Shown in pieces: positions 1 through 8,165 of a stretch of DNA of 64,000 nucleotides. Position 1 is the stretch's first letter; every line of letters begins with the position of its first letter. This stretch comes from JAVBJN01 sp031546985 (GTDB lineage: Bacteria; Bacteroidota; Bacteroidia; Chitinophagales; Chitinophagaceae), in assembly GCA_031546985.1 (NCBI GenBank), contig JAVBJN010000020.1, positions 73,544-137,543 of the forward strand. The letters are read 5' to 3'. The notes below the pieces were generated by a model that saw nothing but the letters and a program-made list of their open reading frames with translations, did not search any database and was not told the DNA's origin. The translations under genes and the position numbers were made by a program.

Positions 1-145
1 GCAGCACAATAGAAGAGGTGTGTTTCATTATTCTGCCGCCCAGCACATTTACTTCAATGCCCAGGTTCTCAGGGGCGGGTATCTGGGCATGGGTATTTCC
101 GGCAGTGAGCAGCAGCGTAAACAGTAAAAACAGCAATCGTTTCAT
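1..145 (-). CDS. Exported protein, N-terminal part only (possible acyloxyacyl hydrolase/lipid A deacylase-like)
   Basis: A reading frame on the minus strand starts with ATG at 145 and runs off the left edge, so only about 48 residues are visible. It opens with a clear signal peptide (Lys-Arg, then a Leu/Phe-rich core) ending in THAQ, which predicts cleavage before Gln. The mature start is followed by a short strand-like stretch, GIEVNVLGGRIMKHT. Similar openings occur in Bacteroidota outer-membrane proteins annotated as acyloxyacyl hydrolase or lipid A deacylase-like, but this is recalled resemblance over a few residues and is weak. A -7 box (TATTTTTG on the minus strand, 155-162) lies 9 bases upstream, which supports this start. 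Confidence 0.6.
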   Translation of the reverse strand, partial: MKRLLFLLFTLLLTAGNTHAQIPAPENLGIEVNVLGGRIMKHTSSIVL

Positions 146-154
146 AGCAATCTT

Positions 155-162
155 CAAAAATA
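155..162 (-). promoter_or_regulatory. -7 promoter box of the leftmost gene
   Basis: On the minus strand the octamer reads TATTTTTG, a perfect match to the Bacteroidota TAnnTTTG box. It ends 9 bases before the ATG at 145. No convincing -33 TTG element is seen. Confidence 0.5.
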
Positions 163-200
163 ATTTATTACGCATATGAAGCGCACCATTTCTTTTCACT

Positions 201-208
201 TAATTTTG
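201..208 (+). promoter_or_regulatory. -7 promoter box for the DUF502 gene
   Basis: TAATTTTG matches TAnnTTTG exactly and ends 19 bases before the ATG at 228. It is arranged divergently with the box at 155-162, so one 82-base gap serves both genes. Confidence 0.5.
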
Positions 209-227
209 GCACCGCAACCTATAATCT

Positions 228-842
228 ATGACCCGCAACGCGAAGTATTATTCAGGAAAAATATTACGTTACTTTTTCCAGGGCCTGGTAATCATCGCCC
301 CTATGGCCGTAACCATCTACGTAATATATATCCTGTTTATCAATATCGATGATATTCTTCCTTTCCCCAATATGCCCAGGGGTATCGGGTTTGTAATCAT
401 TCTGCTTACCATTACGGTGATAGGCTACCTGGCTTCTACCCTTATTATAGGCCAGTTCCTGTTCCGGTTTTTCGATACCATACTGGAGCGCACGCCTTTT
501 ATTAAATTGATTTACAGCTCGGTAAAGGATATTATGCAATCTTTTGTGGGCGACAACCGCAAGTTTGACAAGCCGGTGCTGGTTATGATACGCAACAACC
601 CCGAAATCTGGCAGGTGGGTTTTATGATGCACAACGATCTTGAAAAAATAGGTCTGCAAGACAAGCTGGCGGTATACGTACCACACAGTTATGCAATATC
701 TGGCAATCTGTATATAGTTGATACTGAAAACGTAAAACGACTCGAAGGTATGAGTACAGTAGAAGCAATGAAATTTGCTGTAAGCGGTGGCGCAGTAAAT
801 TTTGAAGAAGACGACCACCATAAAAAGAAAATTTTTAAATGA
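228..842 (+). CDS. DUF502 family membrane protein
   Basis: The 204-residue protein belongs to the DUF502 family, small integral membrane proteins of unknown biochemical role found in many bacteria and in plants. Two hydrophobic segments are visible at about residues 15-38 and 52-78, followed by the family-typical stretch RTPFIKLIYSSVKDI and a soluble C-terminal half with a VYVPHSYAISGNLYIV-like core. The C-terminus is charged and Lys-rich. The length is normal for the family. The stop codon overlaps the start of the next gene (ATGA at 839-842), so the two are likely co-translated. Family assignment is by pattern recognition; no function is claimed. Confidence 0.85.
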   Translation: MTRNAKYYSGKILRYFFQGLVIIAPMAVTIYVIYILFINIDDILPFPNMPRGIGFVIILLTITVIGYLASTLIIGQFLFRFFDTILERTPFIKLIYSSVKDIMQSFVGDNRKFDKPVLVMIRNNPEIWQVGFMMHNDLEKIGLQDKLAVYVPHSYAISGNLYIVDTENVKRLEGMSTVEAMKFAVSGGAVNFEEDDHHKKKIFK

Positions 843-1810
843 AAAGATGGTATAAACTAACCGGTCTTTTGAGTTTATGCTTTCCGTTTTCTGCCTGTGC
901 ATGGGGCTTTTACGCGCACGAACTCATTAACCAACACGCACTATACCACCTCCCTCCCCAAATGATGGCTTTTTATAAGCCGCAGCTCAAAGCCTACCTT
1001 TATTACGCTACTGCGCCCGATCGCAGAAGAACCAGTACGCCCGGCGAAGCCCCCCGGCACTACCTGGATATGGACTACTATGCCGTAACCGCTCTGCCCA
1101 GGCAATGGGACAGTGCCGTGGCACGGTATGGAGCCGATATGCTGCTCGAGCATGGCACCGTGCCCTGGACCGTATTGCGTGTTTACAATAATTTAACATA
1201 CGCCTTTAAGCAGAAAAACGGCCCGCTTATTCTTAAATATTCGGGAGAATTAGGTCACTATATCGCCGATGCTTGCGTACCTTTACATACGCATTCCAAC
1301 TATAACGGGCAAAAATCCGGGCAGGAAGGAATACACGCGTTGTGGGAATCGAGGATACCAGAGCTATTTGCAAAAGAGAAATATGATTTTTTATTTAGCA
1401 AAGCTTTGTATATTTCGAATCCAAGCAATTATATTTGGGACGTAATTGAAAGTAGCCACAAAGCTACCGACAGCGTACTGAGTCTGGAGAAAAAGCTAAG
1501 CCAGACCTTTGCTCCGGACCAGAAATATGCCTTTGAACAACGCACCACCACCATCCTTGTAAAAACTTATTCGGCATCCTATGCACAAGCGTACCATGAC
1601 CTGTTAAATGGCATGGTTGAAAGACGTTTAAGACTGGCAATTGAAACTGTGGCATCGTTCTTGTATAGCTCTTGGATAAATGCCGGGCAGCCCGAGCTGC
1701 CTAAGCTCCAAAAAGTTGATGTAACAACCAATGTTACTACGGAAACAGACAGTATCCTTTTCCTGCAACAAAATTGGGACAAAGACCGCTACCAACGAGA
1801 ACATGAATAA
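839..1810 (+). CDS. Exported zinc-dependent phospholipase C / S1-P1 nuclease-like protein
   Basis: This 323-residue exported protein begins with a signal peptide of about 21 residues ending SACA, which would leave Trp22 as the mature N-terminus. An N-terminal Trp followed by Gly-Phe is characteristic of zinc phospholipase C and S1/P1 nucleases, whose first Trp binds zinc through its backbone. Further zinc-ligand-like elements are the early His, HYLDMD, GHYIADACVPLHTH (about residue 140) and GIHALWES. The C-terminal third is helical and poorly conserved. The start overlaps the DUF502 gene by four bases. Substrate (phospholipid or nucleic acid) cannot be told from sequence; Bacteroidota members are usually annotated as zinc-dependent phospholipase C family. 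Confidence 0.75.
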   Translation: MKRWYKLTGLLSLCFPFSACAWGFYAHELINQHALYHLPPQMMAFYKPQLKAYLYYATAPDRRRTSTPGEAPRHYLDMDYYAVTALPRQWDSAVARYGADMLLEHGTVPWTVLRVYNNLTYAFKQKNGPLILKYSGELGHYIADACVPLHTHSNYNGQKSGQEGIHALWESRIPELFAKEKYDFLFSKALYISNPSNYIWDVIESSHKATDSVLSLEKKLSQTFAPDQKYAFEQRTTTILVKTYSASYAQAYHDLLNGMVERRLRLAIETVASFLYSSWINAGQPELPKLQKVDVTTNVTTETDSILFLQQNWDKDRYQREHE

Positions 1811-1841
1811 TGCCCCTATTGTTATAATTGAAAAATAGAGT

Positions 1842-2912
1842 ATGCTGATTCATAATTTTAATGCAGGCCCAGCAGCATTGCCGGGCGAGGTTTTGTATAA
1901 AGCAAGTAAAGCTGTTATGGGGTATGGACCCAGTAAAATGTCCATACTGGAATTGCCGCACAGAAGCGAAGCCTTTAAAGAAATTCTCGATAATGCTACA
2001 CGTCTGGTACGTGAGCTTACTGGTCTTGATGAGTCTTATCATGTACTGTTCCTCCAGGGTGGTGGACGCCTCCAGTTTTCTATGGTGCCGATGAACTTCC
2101 TGCGCGAAGGCGATACGGCGGCCTATACCGATACCGGCCTTTGGGCGGCACTCGCTGCCGAAGAAGCCGCTAAAATCGGCGAAGTAAACGTGGTTGGCTC
2201 TTCCCGCGAAGACGAATACAGGCACATTCCTAAAAACATTAAGGTACCGGCACGTTCCCGCTACCTGCACATTACAACCAATAACACCATCTACGGTACC
2301 CAATGGAACGAGCTGCCTAAAACCAACGTACCGTTGGTAGCCGATATGAGCAGCGACATCCTGGGTCGTGAAATGGACTACGCCGCATTTGACCTCATTT
2401 ACGCAGTAGCCCAGAAAAACATTGGTATAGCCGGTGTAACGATGGTGATTGTAAAAGACAGTTTCCTTAAAAAAGCCAATAAAGACCTGCCGGGTTACCT
2501 GAGTTACAACAACCATGTAAAAGCCGGTGGCCTCTATAATACGGCTCCTGTATTCAATATCTACGTTACCATGCTTATGCTGGAGTGGATTAAGGAACAA
2601 GGTGGTGTAAAAGCCATGCACCGCATTAACGAAGCCAAGTCTCAACTCATTTACAATACCCTGGAGCAATTCCCGTTTGTAGACCTGCATGCCGCCAAGG
2701 CAGACCGCAGTATGATGAACGTGGTATTCGACATTAAAGACAAAGGCATGAAAGATGAACTGCTCCGTTTTCTCGAAAGAGAAAAAATCGAAGGCGTACA
2801 AGGCCATCGCAGCGTGGGCGGCTTCAGAATTTCGCTCTACAATGGCGTGGAAATGCGCAGCGTAGAAACTTTGGCACAATGTTTGAATGAATTCTCCCTG
2901 AAGAAAGCATAG
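1842..2912 (+). CDS. serC: Phosphoserine aminotransferase
   Basis: The 356-residue enzyme is a fold-type I PLP aminotransferase that converts 3-phosphohydroxypyruvate and glutamate to phosphoserine in serine synthesis; the same activity can serve pyridoxal phosphate synthesis. The opening HNFNAGPAALP is the SerC signature, followed by PSKMSILELPHRS, and the PLP-binding lysine is Lys192 in AVAQKNIG. HRSVGGFRISLYNG near the C-terminus binds the substrate phosphate. Length is normal for the family. The gene is 31 bases after the phospholipase-like gene and is followed by a strong hairpin terminator. The serA dehydrogenase often found beside it is not in this window. Confidence 0.96.
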   Translation: MLIHNFNAGPAALPGEVLYKASKAVMGYGPSKMSILELPHRSEAFKEILDNATRLVRELTGLDESYHVLFLQGGGRLQFSMVPMNFLREGDTAAYTDTGLWAALAAEEAAKIGEVNVVGSSREDEYRHIPKNIKVPARSRYLHITTNNTIYGTQWNELPKTNVPLVADMSSDILGREMDYAAFDLIYAVAQKNIGIAGVTMVIVKDSFLKKANKDLPGYLSYNNHVKAGGLYNTAPVFNIYVTMLMLEWIKEQGGVKAMHRINEAKSQLIYNTLEQFPFVDLHAAKADRSMMNVVFDIKDKGMKDELLRFLEREKIEGVQGHRSVGGFRISLYNGVEMRSVETLAQCLNEFSLKKA

Positions 2913-2932
2913 TCTTTTCTGTGGTATGTTGC

Positions 2933-2968
2933 AAAAGAAAAACGCCCTGATTGGGCGTTTTTCTTTTT
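2933..2968 (+). terminator. Intrinsic terminator after serC
   Basis: A 15-base-pair perfect stem (2933-2947 with 2953-2967) closes a five-base loop. The A-rich 5' arm and T-rich 3' arm make it usable on both strands, but it follows serC directly. Confidence 0.85.
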
Positions 2969-3024
2969 TAGGCAACTGATACACAGGCCTTTACTTCCGT
3001 TATCCGTCTCTCATAATAATGTAG

Positions 3025-3032
3025 TAACTTTG
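3025..3032 (+). promoter_or_regulatory. -7 promoter box of rlmN
   Basis: TAACTTTG matches TAnnTTTG exactly and ends 19 bases before the rlmN ATG, downstream of the serC terminator. This separates rlmN from serC transcription. Confidence 0.55.
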
Positions 3033-3051
3033 CACACTAAATTTTTCACAG

Positions 3052-4083
3052 ATGAAAAATCTGCGACAACTCACGCTGGCCCAGATAGAAGCGATATTTG
3101 AAGAATGGGGCGAAAAGAAATTCAGGGCTAAACAGGTTTATGATTGGATATGGCAGAAACACGTAAATGCCATCGACGACATGAGCAACGTATCTAAAGA
3201 GCTCCGCCAGAAACTGAAGGAGCACTACTATCTCCACAAAGTAAATGTACACCATGCGCAATACAGCGAAGACGGCACTATTAAAAGCCGCCTGCAGCTG
3301 CATGATGGCCATTTCGTAGAAGGCGTACTTATCCCTACCGATACCCGTATGACGGCCTGCGTATCCTCGCAGGTAGGTTGCAGCCTGAGCTGCAAATTCT
3401 GCGCTACCGGTTATATGGACCGTAAACGGAATCTTGAATACGACGAGATCGTAGATGAGGTAACCATCATTAACGACCAGGCGCAAAAGCACTTTAACAA
3501 ACACCTGAGCAATATCGTGTTCATGGGCATGGGCGAGCCTATGCTCAACTACAGCAACATGATTAAGGCTATTGAGCGCATTACCGCACCCGATGGGCTG
3601 GGCATGTCGCCTTCGCGCATTACGGTGTCTACCGCGGGCGTAGCCAAAATGATTAAAAAGCTGGCCGAAGATAACCCTAAGGTAAACCTGGCCCTCTCGC
3701 TGCACGCAGCCAACGATGCCAAGCGCAACGAGATTATGCCTATTAACGAGACCAATGATCTGCAAACGCTTACCGAAGCGCTCACTTATTATTACAACCT
3801 CACCAAGAACCCTATTACGTTCGAATATATCCTGTTCAACGATTTTAACGACAGCCTGAAAGATGCGGATGAACTGATCAAAATATGCCGGAAGATCCCT
3901 TCCAAAGTAAACCTGATCGAGTACAACCCTATTGGTATGGCCCGTTTCGAAAAACCAGACGAGGAAAAGGTAGACCACTTTATGGAATACCTGCAGCGTC
4001 ACAAGGTTAATGCACGCCTGCGCCGTAGCCGCGGTAAAGATATAGATGCCGCCTGCGGTCAGTTGGCCAACATTAACCACTAG
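3052..4083 (+). CDS. rlmN: 23S rRNA (adenine-2503-C2)/tRNA A37 methyltransferase
   Basis: This 343-residue radical-SAM enzyme methylates carbon 2 of A2503 in 23S rRNA and A37 in some tRNAs. The radical-SAM cluster cysteines are Cys110, Cys114 and Cys117 in GCSLSCKFCATG. The two mechanistic cysteines are Cys103, seven residues before the cluster as in E. coli RlmN, and Cys335 near the C-terminus (DAACGQL). The SAM-binding GMGEPMLN motif is present. Cys-Ala-Thr-Gly after the cluster favours RlmN over the resistance paralogue Cfr, but this is family knowledge rather than proof. The gene has its own promoter box and is followed after 38 bases by an RsuA-type pseudouridine synthase, so it heads a small rRNA-modification run. 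Confidence 0.95.
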   Translation: MKNLRQLTLAQIEAIFEEWGEKKFRAKQVYDWIWQKHVNAIDDMSNVSKELRQKLKEHYYLHKVNVHHAQYSEDGTIKSRLQLHDGHFVEGVLIPTDTRMTACVSSQVGCSLSCKFCATGYMDRKRNLEYDEIVDEVTIINDQAQKHFNKHLSNIVFMGMGEPMLNYSNMIKAIERITAPDGLGMSPSRITVSTAGVAKMIKKLAEDNPKVNLALSLHAANDAKRNEIMPINETNDLQTLTEALTYYYNLTKNPITFEYILFNDFNDSLKDADELIKICRKIPSKVNLIEYNPIGMARFEKPDEEKVDHFMEYLQRHKVNARLRRSRGKDIDAACGQLANINH

Positions 4084-4121
4084 TTCCCTAATATTTCTAA
4101 CTGTTGAAAAACAGCACAATT

Positions 4122-5354
4122 ATGACAACCCGTAAACCCAACCCTTCATCCAGAAGGGGCAACGATAAACCATCTTTCCAGGGCGATAAACGCGAGGGCA
4201 ACCGTCCCCGTTCCAATGGCCCTTTTAAACCAGCTTCCGGCCCGGATAACCGCTCCGGCGAAAAGAGCTTTGGCGATAAACCAGGCGGTTTCCGCAAAGA
4301 CGATAGCCGTGGTGGTTTTGGCGCCCGTAAAGAAGGTGGCGATAACCGCCCTTATGGCAAGCGCGAAGGCAGTTTCAGAAAAGAAGGTGGCCAGCGCGAT
4401 GAGCAAAAACCGCAATACGGCGCAGGTCCTTCACGTGGCGGTAACTCCAGCCATGGTAGCCCGCGCGAGCGTTTCGGCAAAGAAAGCAAAGCAGAGCAAC
4501 ATACAGGAGGCGAGCACAACAACCGTCGCGACAAACCTTATACCAACGATAAAGGAAGAGACAAGGATTATGTAATCGACTTTCCTGATACCAAAAAAGG
4601 TGGCCGCCCTTTTAAACCCCGCCATGAGCAGGTAGAGGAGAAAATGCCACTGAATAAATACATTGCCCATTGCGGCATCTGCTCCCGCCGCGATGCGGTA
4701 GACTTAATTAAGTCGGGCAAGGTGCTGGTAAACGGCAAACCAGTAAACGAGCCTGGTTATAAAGTGCAGGACACCGACAAGGTAACTTATGGCACCAAGC
4801 AAATGAGCGTGCAGAAAAACCTGGTGTACCTGCTGCTGAACAAACCTAAAGGCTTTATTACCACTACCGAAGATCCGCAAGGCCGCAAAACCGTAATGGA
4901 TCTTGTAGCCAGTGCTACCGAAGACCGCATTTTCCCGGTGGGCCGCCTGGATCGTAACACATCGGGCCTGCTGCTGCTCACCAACGATGGCGAGCTGGCG
5001 CAAAAACTGGCGCACCCCAGCAACAACATTAAGAAAGTATACCATGTAGGCCTCGATAAAGACCTTACCAAGGTAGATTACGAGAAAATAATGGCTGGCC
5101 TGGCCCTCGAAGATGGTGTAGCCAATGTAGATGCACTGGCTTACCTGGAACCGGGCAATAAACGTGAGCTGGGCATCGAGATACACATTGGCCGCAACCG
5201 CATTATCCGCCGCATTTTCGAATCGCTGGGTTATGAGGTAGAAAAACTCGACCGTGTGCTGTATGCCGGCCTTACCAAAAAGAATATTCCAAGAGGTAAA
5301 TGGCGTTTCCTGAACGAGAAAGAAGTGATTTACCTGAAACATTACAGAAAATAA
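4122..5354 (+). CDS. RsuA/RluB-type pseudouridine synthase with long Gly/Arg/Lys-rich N-terminal extension
   Basis: The 410-residue protein makes pseudouridine in rRNA. Residues 1 to about 170 are low complexity, rich in Gly, Arg, Lys, Asp, Pro and Ser, with RGG-like and GGFRKD-like pieces and no fold visible. An S4 RNA-binding domain starts near residue 175 (MPLNKYIAHCGICSRRDAV), followed by the catalytic domain with LLNKPKGFITT and the motif GRLDRNTSGLLLLTNDG, catalytic Asp277. The domain order fits RluB/RluE-like large-subunit or RsuA-like small-subunit enzymes; which base is modified is unknown. A TTG at 4104 would add six residues, but ATG at 4122 is preferred. Similar basic extensions are common in Bacteroidota homologues. 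Confidence 0.9.
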   Translation: MTTRKPNPSSRRGNDKPSFQGDKREGNRPRSNGPFKPASGPDNRSGEKSFGDKPGGFRKDDSRGGFGARKEGGDNRPYGKREGSFRKEGGQRDEQKPQYGAGPSRGGNSSHGSPRERFGKESKAEQHTGGEHNNRRDKPYTNDKGRDKDYVIDFPDTKKGGRPFKPRHEQVEEKMPLNKYIAHCGICSRRDAVDLIKSGKVLVNGKPVNEPGYKVQDTDKVTYGTKQMSVQKNLVYLLLNKPKGFITTTEDPQGRKTVMDLVASATEDRIFPVGRLDRNTSGLLLLTNDGELAQKLAHPSNNIKKVYHVGLDKDLTKVDYEKIMAGLALEDGVANVDALAYLEPGNKRELGIEIHIGRNRIIRRIFESLGYEVEKLDRVLYAGLTKKNIPRGKWRFLNEKEVIYLKHYRK

Positions 5355-5364
5355 CCCGGGTTTG

Positions 5365-6117
5365 ATGATGGAAGAAGTGTTGCAACCCCAGAACCAGAAA
5401 TACATACTGGAAGTACTCTACGAAGACGACGAGTATATTGTAGTAAACAAACCCAGCGGCCTGCTCACCATTCCCGACAGGCACAACGACCAGTTGCCCT
5501 GCCTGCAGAAACTGGTGACCGAAAAATGCGGAAAAGTGTTTGTAGTGCACCGCCTGGACAGAGATACGAGCGGCGCCATTTGTTTTGCCAAAACCGAAAC
5601 ATCGCATAAATTCCTCTCGGCCCAGTTCCTTACCCGTACAGTAGAGAAATACTACAACGGCCTGGTACACGGCCGCCTTATGCCTGCCAGTGGTGTGGTA
5701 GAAGCCCCGCTGATGGAGCATCCGGTACAAAAGGGCAAAATGGTGGTGAACAAAAGAGGCAAACATGCCATTAGCGAATACGAAGTGATTGGCGAATGGG
5801 GCCTGTACTCGCTGGTTAAGGTAAAGATTCTTACCGGCCGTACGCACCAGATTCGTGTGCACATGCAGCACCTGGGTCACGCTATTGTATGTGATGAGCT
5901 GTATGGCACTGCCCAACCCGTATTGCTCTCCGGCATCAAAAAGAAATTCAAACTTTCGGGTAAGGATTTTGATGAGCGCCCACTGCTTAGCCGCCTGGCG
6001 CTGCACAGCAGCAACCTGAAGTTTACCACAGAAGAAGGTAAAGTGATTGAAGTAGAAGCGCCATTGCCTAAAGACATGCGCGCAGTGGTAAGCCAATTAA
6101 ACAAATGGGCTAAATAA
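5365..6117 (+). CDS. RluA-family pseudouridine synthase
   Basis: This 250-residue protein is a second pseudouridine synthase, of the RluA type, acting on rRNA or tRNA uridines. The N-terminal YEDDEYIVVNKPSGLLT and the catalytic motif HRLDRDTSG with Asp65 are clear, followed by GRTHQIRVHMQHLGHAI, the RluA-specific stretch. No S4 domain is present, as in the RluA, RluC-short and TruC subgroups. The gene begins ten bases after the RsuA-type gene and almost certainly shares its transcript. Two adjacent ATG codons (5365 and 5368) and a TTG at 5362 make the exact start uncertain by one or two residues. A hairpin terminator follows. Confidence 0.92.
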   Translation: MMEEVLQPQNQKYILEVLYEDDEYIVVNKPSGLLTIPDRHNDQLPCLQKLVTEKCGKVFVVHRLDRDTSGAICFAKTETSHKFLSAQFLTRTVEKYYNGLVHGRLMPASGVVEAPLMEHPVQKGKMVVNKRGKHAISEYEVIGEWGLYSLVKVKILTGRTHQIRVHMQHLGHAIVCDELYGTAQPVLLSGIKKKFKLSGKDFDERPLLSRLALHSSNLKFTTEEGKVIEVEAPLPKDMRAVVSQLNKWAK

Positions 6118-6143
6118 AAGCAAAACAGATATTTTGATATTCG

Positions 6144-6178
6144 AAACGGGAATCGCTTAACGGTGGTTCCCGTTTTTT
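6144..6178 (+). terminator. Intrinsic terminator after the pseudouridine synthase pair
   Basis: The arms at 6144-6152 and 6167-6175 form a stem (AAACGGGAA with TTCCCGTTT) with a loop of about 14 bases, followed by more T residues. It begins 26 bases after the stop codon. Confidence 0.7.
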
Positions 6179-6521
6179 ATTTCCAGATAAGGATGTCATG
6201 CGGCCCCGCTTGTCCCGCCCATGTGGGGAGATACGAGGAAGCAGCATCTCCTGAAAAAGAATAATGAATGGAGCGCTCCTATTCTGGAAAGACTTTTCAG
6301 ACCTGGCAGGACCTCGTAATGACGGGGCAAGCGCTGACAGGTCTTCTCTCGCCCATTGACCTTTTCACGATTGGCCATTCACATAAAACAACCCGCAGCC
6401 GGAAAACGATTTCCGTTCTCACTTTTCACCTCTCACCTTTCACCTTTGCCTTTGAAATTTCGCCCCCTGCAATTATCGCTGGTAATGTGTAGTTTTATAA
6501 CGTTACCAAAATGCTGCTCCT
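6179..6521. repeat. Intergenic region made of dispersed repeat fragments
   Basis: No gene is seen. 6195-6258 resembles one half of the 107-bp repeat unit (a GTCATGC start, a CCCGCCCATG core and an AGCAGCATCTC end). 6299-6344 is a palindromic pair AGACCTGGCAGG ... CTGACAGGTCT that recurs at 13526 and 32470. 6418-6460 is a polypyrimidine stretch of near-repeats of CACYTTTCACCT. The last 60 bases before adenine deaminase may hold its promoter (TAGTTTTA near 6489 is an imperfect -7 box). Confidence 0.6.
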
Positions 6522-8153
6522 ATGCCAGTTACCGTGCTCAGAGGCCAGATTGTAGACATTCCTGACCATTCCATATACCCCGGCGAGATTACCATCGAGG
6601 ATGGCATTATTACCGCCATTCACCCGCTGCGCGAAGCGCCGGACCAATATATACTTCCAGGTTTTATCGATGCGCATGTGCACATCGAAAGTTCCATGCT
6701 CATTCCATCGGAATTTGCAAGGCTGGCGGTGGTACATGGCACCGTGGCTACGGTTTCGGACCCGCATGAGATAGCCAATGTATGCGGCTTGGAAGGTGTG
6801 CAGTTCATGATAGAAAACGGCAAGCAGGTGCCCTTCAAATTCATCTTTGGCGCACCATCCTGCGTGCCGGCTACTGCTTTTGAAACCGCAGGAGCCACCC
6901 TCAATGTAGCCGATGTAACGGCACTGCTGGCACAGCCCGATATTTATTACCTCAGCGAGATGATGAATTTTCCCGGTGTGTTGCACAACGATGCCGAGGT
7001 AATGGCCAAGATAGCCGCTGCCAAAGCGGTGAACAAACCGGTAGATGGTCATGCGCCCGGCCTCAGGGGCAAAGACGCGGCGCAGTACATTGCAGCAGGC
7101 ATCAGCACCGATCACGAATGCTTTACCTACGAGGAAGCGCTGGAGAAACTAAAACTGGGCATGTACATCCTTATTCGTGAGGGCAGTGCGGCCCGTAATT
7201 TTGAAGCGCTTATACCGCTGCTTAACGATTACCCTGATCATATCATGTTCTGCAGCGACGACAAGCACCCCGATAGCTTGCTGCTGGGCCATATTAACCA
7301 ACTGGCAGCCAGGGCTGTAGCCAAAGGTATAGATGTGTTTAAAGTGCTTAAAGCGGCCTGTATTAATCCTGCGCTGCACTACCGCATTCCCTGCGGCATG
7401 CTGCAATCGGGCCATCATGCCGATTGTGTGGTGGTTAACAACCTCAAAGAATTTAAAGTACTCCAAACCTATATCAATGGCGAACTGGTAGCAGAAAATG
7501 GCAAAACACTTATCAACAGTGTACCCTCAGATACACCCAACCAGTTTAACTGCAGCCTGAAATCGGTAAAAGATTTTATGGTGGCAGCCAATGGTTCAGC
7601 GCCACTCAATGTAATAGAAGCGCTGGACGGGCAACTCATTACCCGCAAACTGCAAGCCGAAGCCGTGATCTCTGATGGGCATCTTGTGTCGGATATCCCT
7701 AACGATATTCTGAAAATAGCAGTGGTAAACCGCTACCACGATGCACCAGTGGCTATTGCATTTGTAAAAGGTTTTGGCCTGCACAAAGGCGCTATTGCTT
7801 CTACCGTAGCCCATGACAGCCACAACATTATCGTTTGCGGCACCAACGAAAACGATATGGCAGAGGTGGTGAACGCACTTATCGATTGCCAGGGCGGCGT
7901 ATCGGTAACCGATGGGCACCATACCCGTACACTGGCGCTACCGGTAGCGGGACTCATGTCTAACCACGATGGGTATGAAGTGGCTGCAGAATATACCAAA
8001 CTCGACCAGATGACCAAAGCTATGGGCGCTACACTGGAATCGCCCTTCATGACGCTTTCGTTTATGGCGCTGCTGGTGATACCCAGCTTAAAACTCAGCG
8101 ATAAAGGCCTGTTTAACGGCGACACGTTCACATTTACATCTTTACAAGGCTAA
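6522..8153 (+). CDS. ade: Adenine deaminase
   Basis: This 543-residue cytosolic amidohydrolase deaminates adenine to hypoxanthine in purine salvage. The metal-binding motif GFIDAHVHIESS contains His52 and His54, followed by the ade-specific TVATVSDPHEIANVCG and GAPSCVPAT segments. A HAPGL motif, the STDHECFTYEEALEKL motif and MFCSDDKHP follow. The C-terminal half carries the family's second domain (AIASTVAHDSHNIIVCGTN and a SLMALLVIPSLKLSDKGLF-like end). Length is normal. A beta-propeller gene follows after 12 bases, which suggests one transcript, although the functional link is not obvious. Confidence 0.95.
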   Translation: MPVTVLRGQIVDIPDHSIYPGEITIEDGIITAIHPLREAPDQYILPGFIDAHVHIESSMLIPSEFARLAVVHGTVATVSDPHEIANVCGLEGVQFMIENGKQVPFKFIFGAPSCVPATAFETAGATLNVADVTALLAQPDIYYLSEMMNFPGVLHNDAEVMAKIAAAKAVNKPVDGHAPGLRGKDAAQYIAAGISTDHECFTYEEALEKLKLGMYILIREGSAARNFEALIPLLNDYPDHIMFCSDDKHPDSLLLGHINQLAARAVAKGIDVFKVLKAACINPALHYRIPCGMLQSGHHADCVVVNNLKEFKVLQTYINGELVAENGKTLINSVPSDTPNQFNCSLKSVKDFMVAANGSAPLNVIEALDGQLITRKLQAEAVISDGHLVSDIPNDILKIAVVNRYHDAPVAIAFVKGFGLHKGAIASTVAHDSHNIIVCGTNENDMAEVVNALIDCQGGVSVTDGHHTRTLALPVAGLMSNHDGYEVAAEYTKLDQMTKAMGATLESPFMTLSFMALLVIPSLKLSDKGLFNGDTFTFTSLQG

Positions 8154-8165
8154 ACCCATTTCTAC

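Noticed and set aside
1737..2984. A 415-residue open frame on the minus strand over serC
   Set aside because: Same reason: antisense shadow of a well-identified gene; it also runs through the serC terminator.
3046..4119. A 357-residue minus-strand frame opposite rlmN
   Set aside because: Antisense shadow; translated product is a low-information mixture of His, Arg and hydrophobic residues.
4146..4670. Several frames in other phases over the Gly/Arg-rich region
   Set aside because: Low-complexity, GC-rich coding DNA yields long frames in all phases; only the frame that continues into the S4 and catalytic domains is coherent.
6268..6565. Small plus-strand frames before adenine deaminase
   Set aside because: They lie in repeat fragments and polypyrimidine DNA and show no protein-like pattern.
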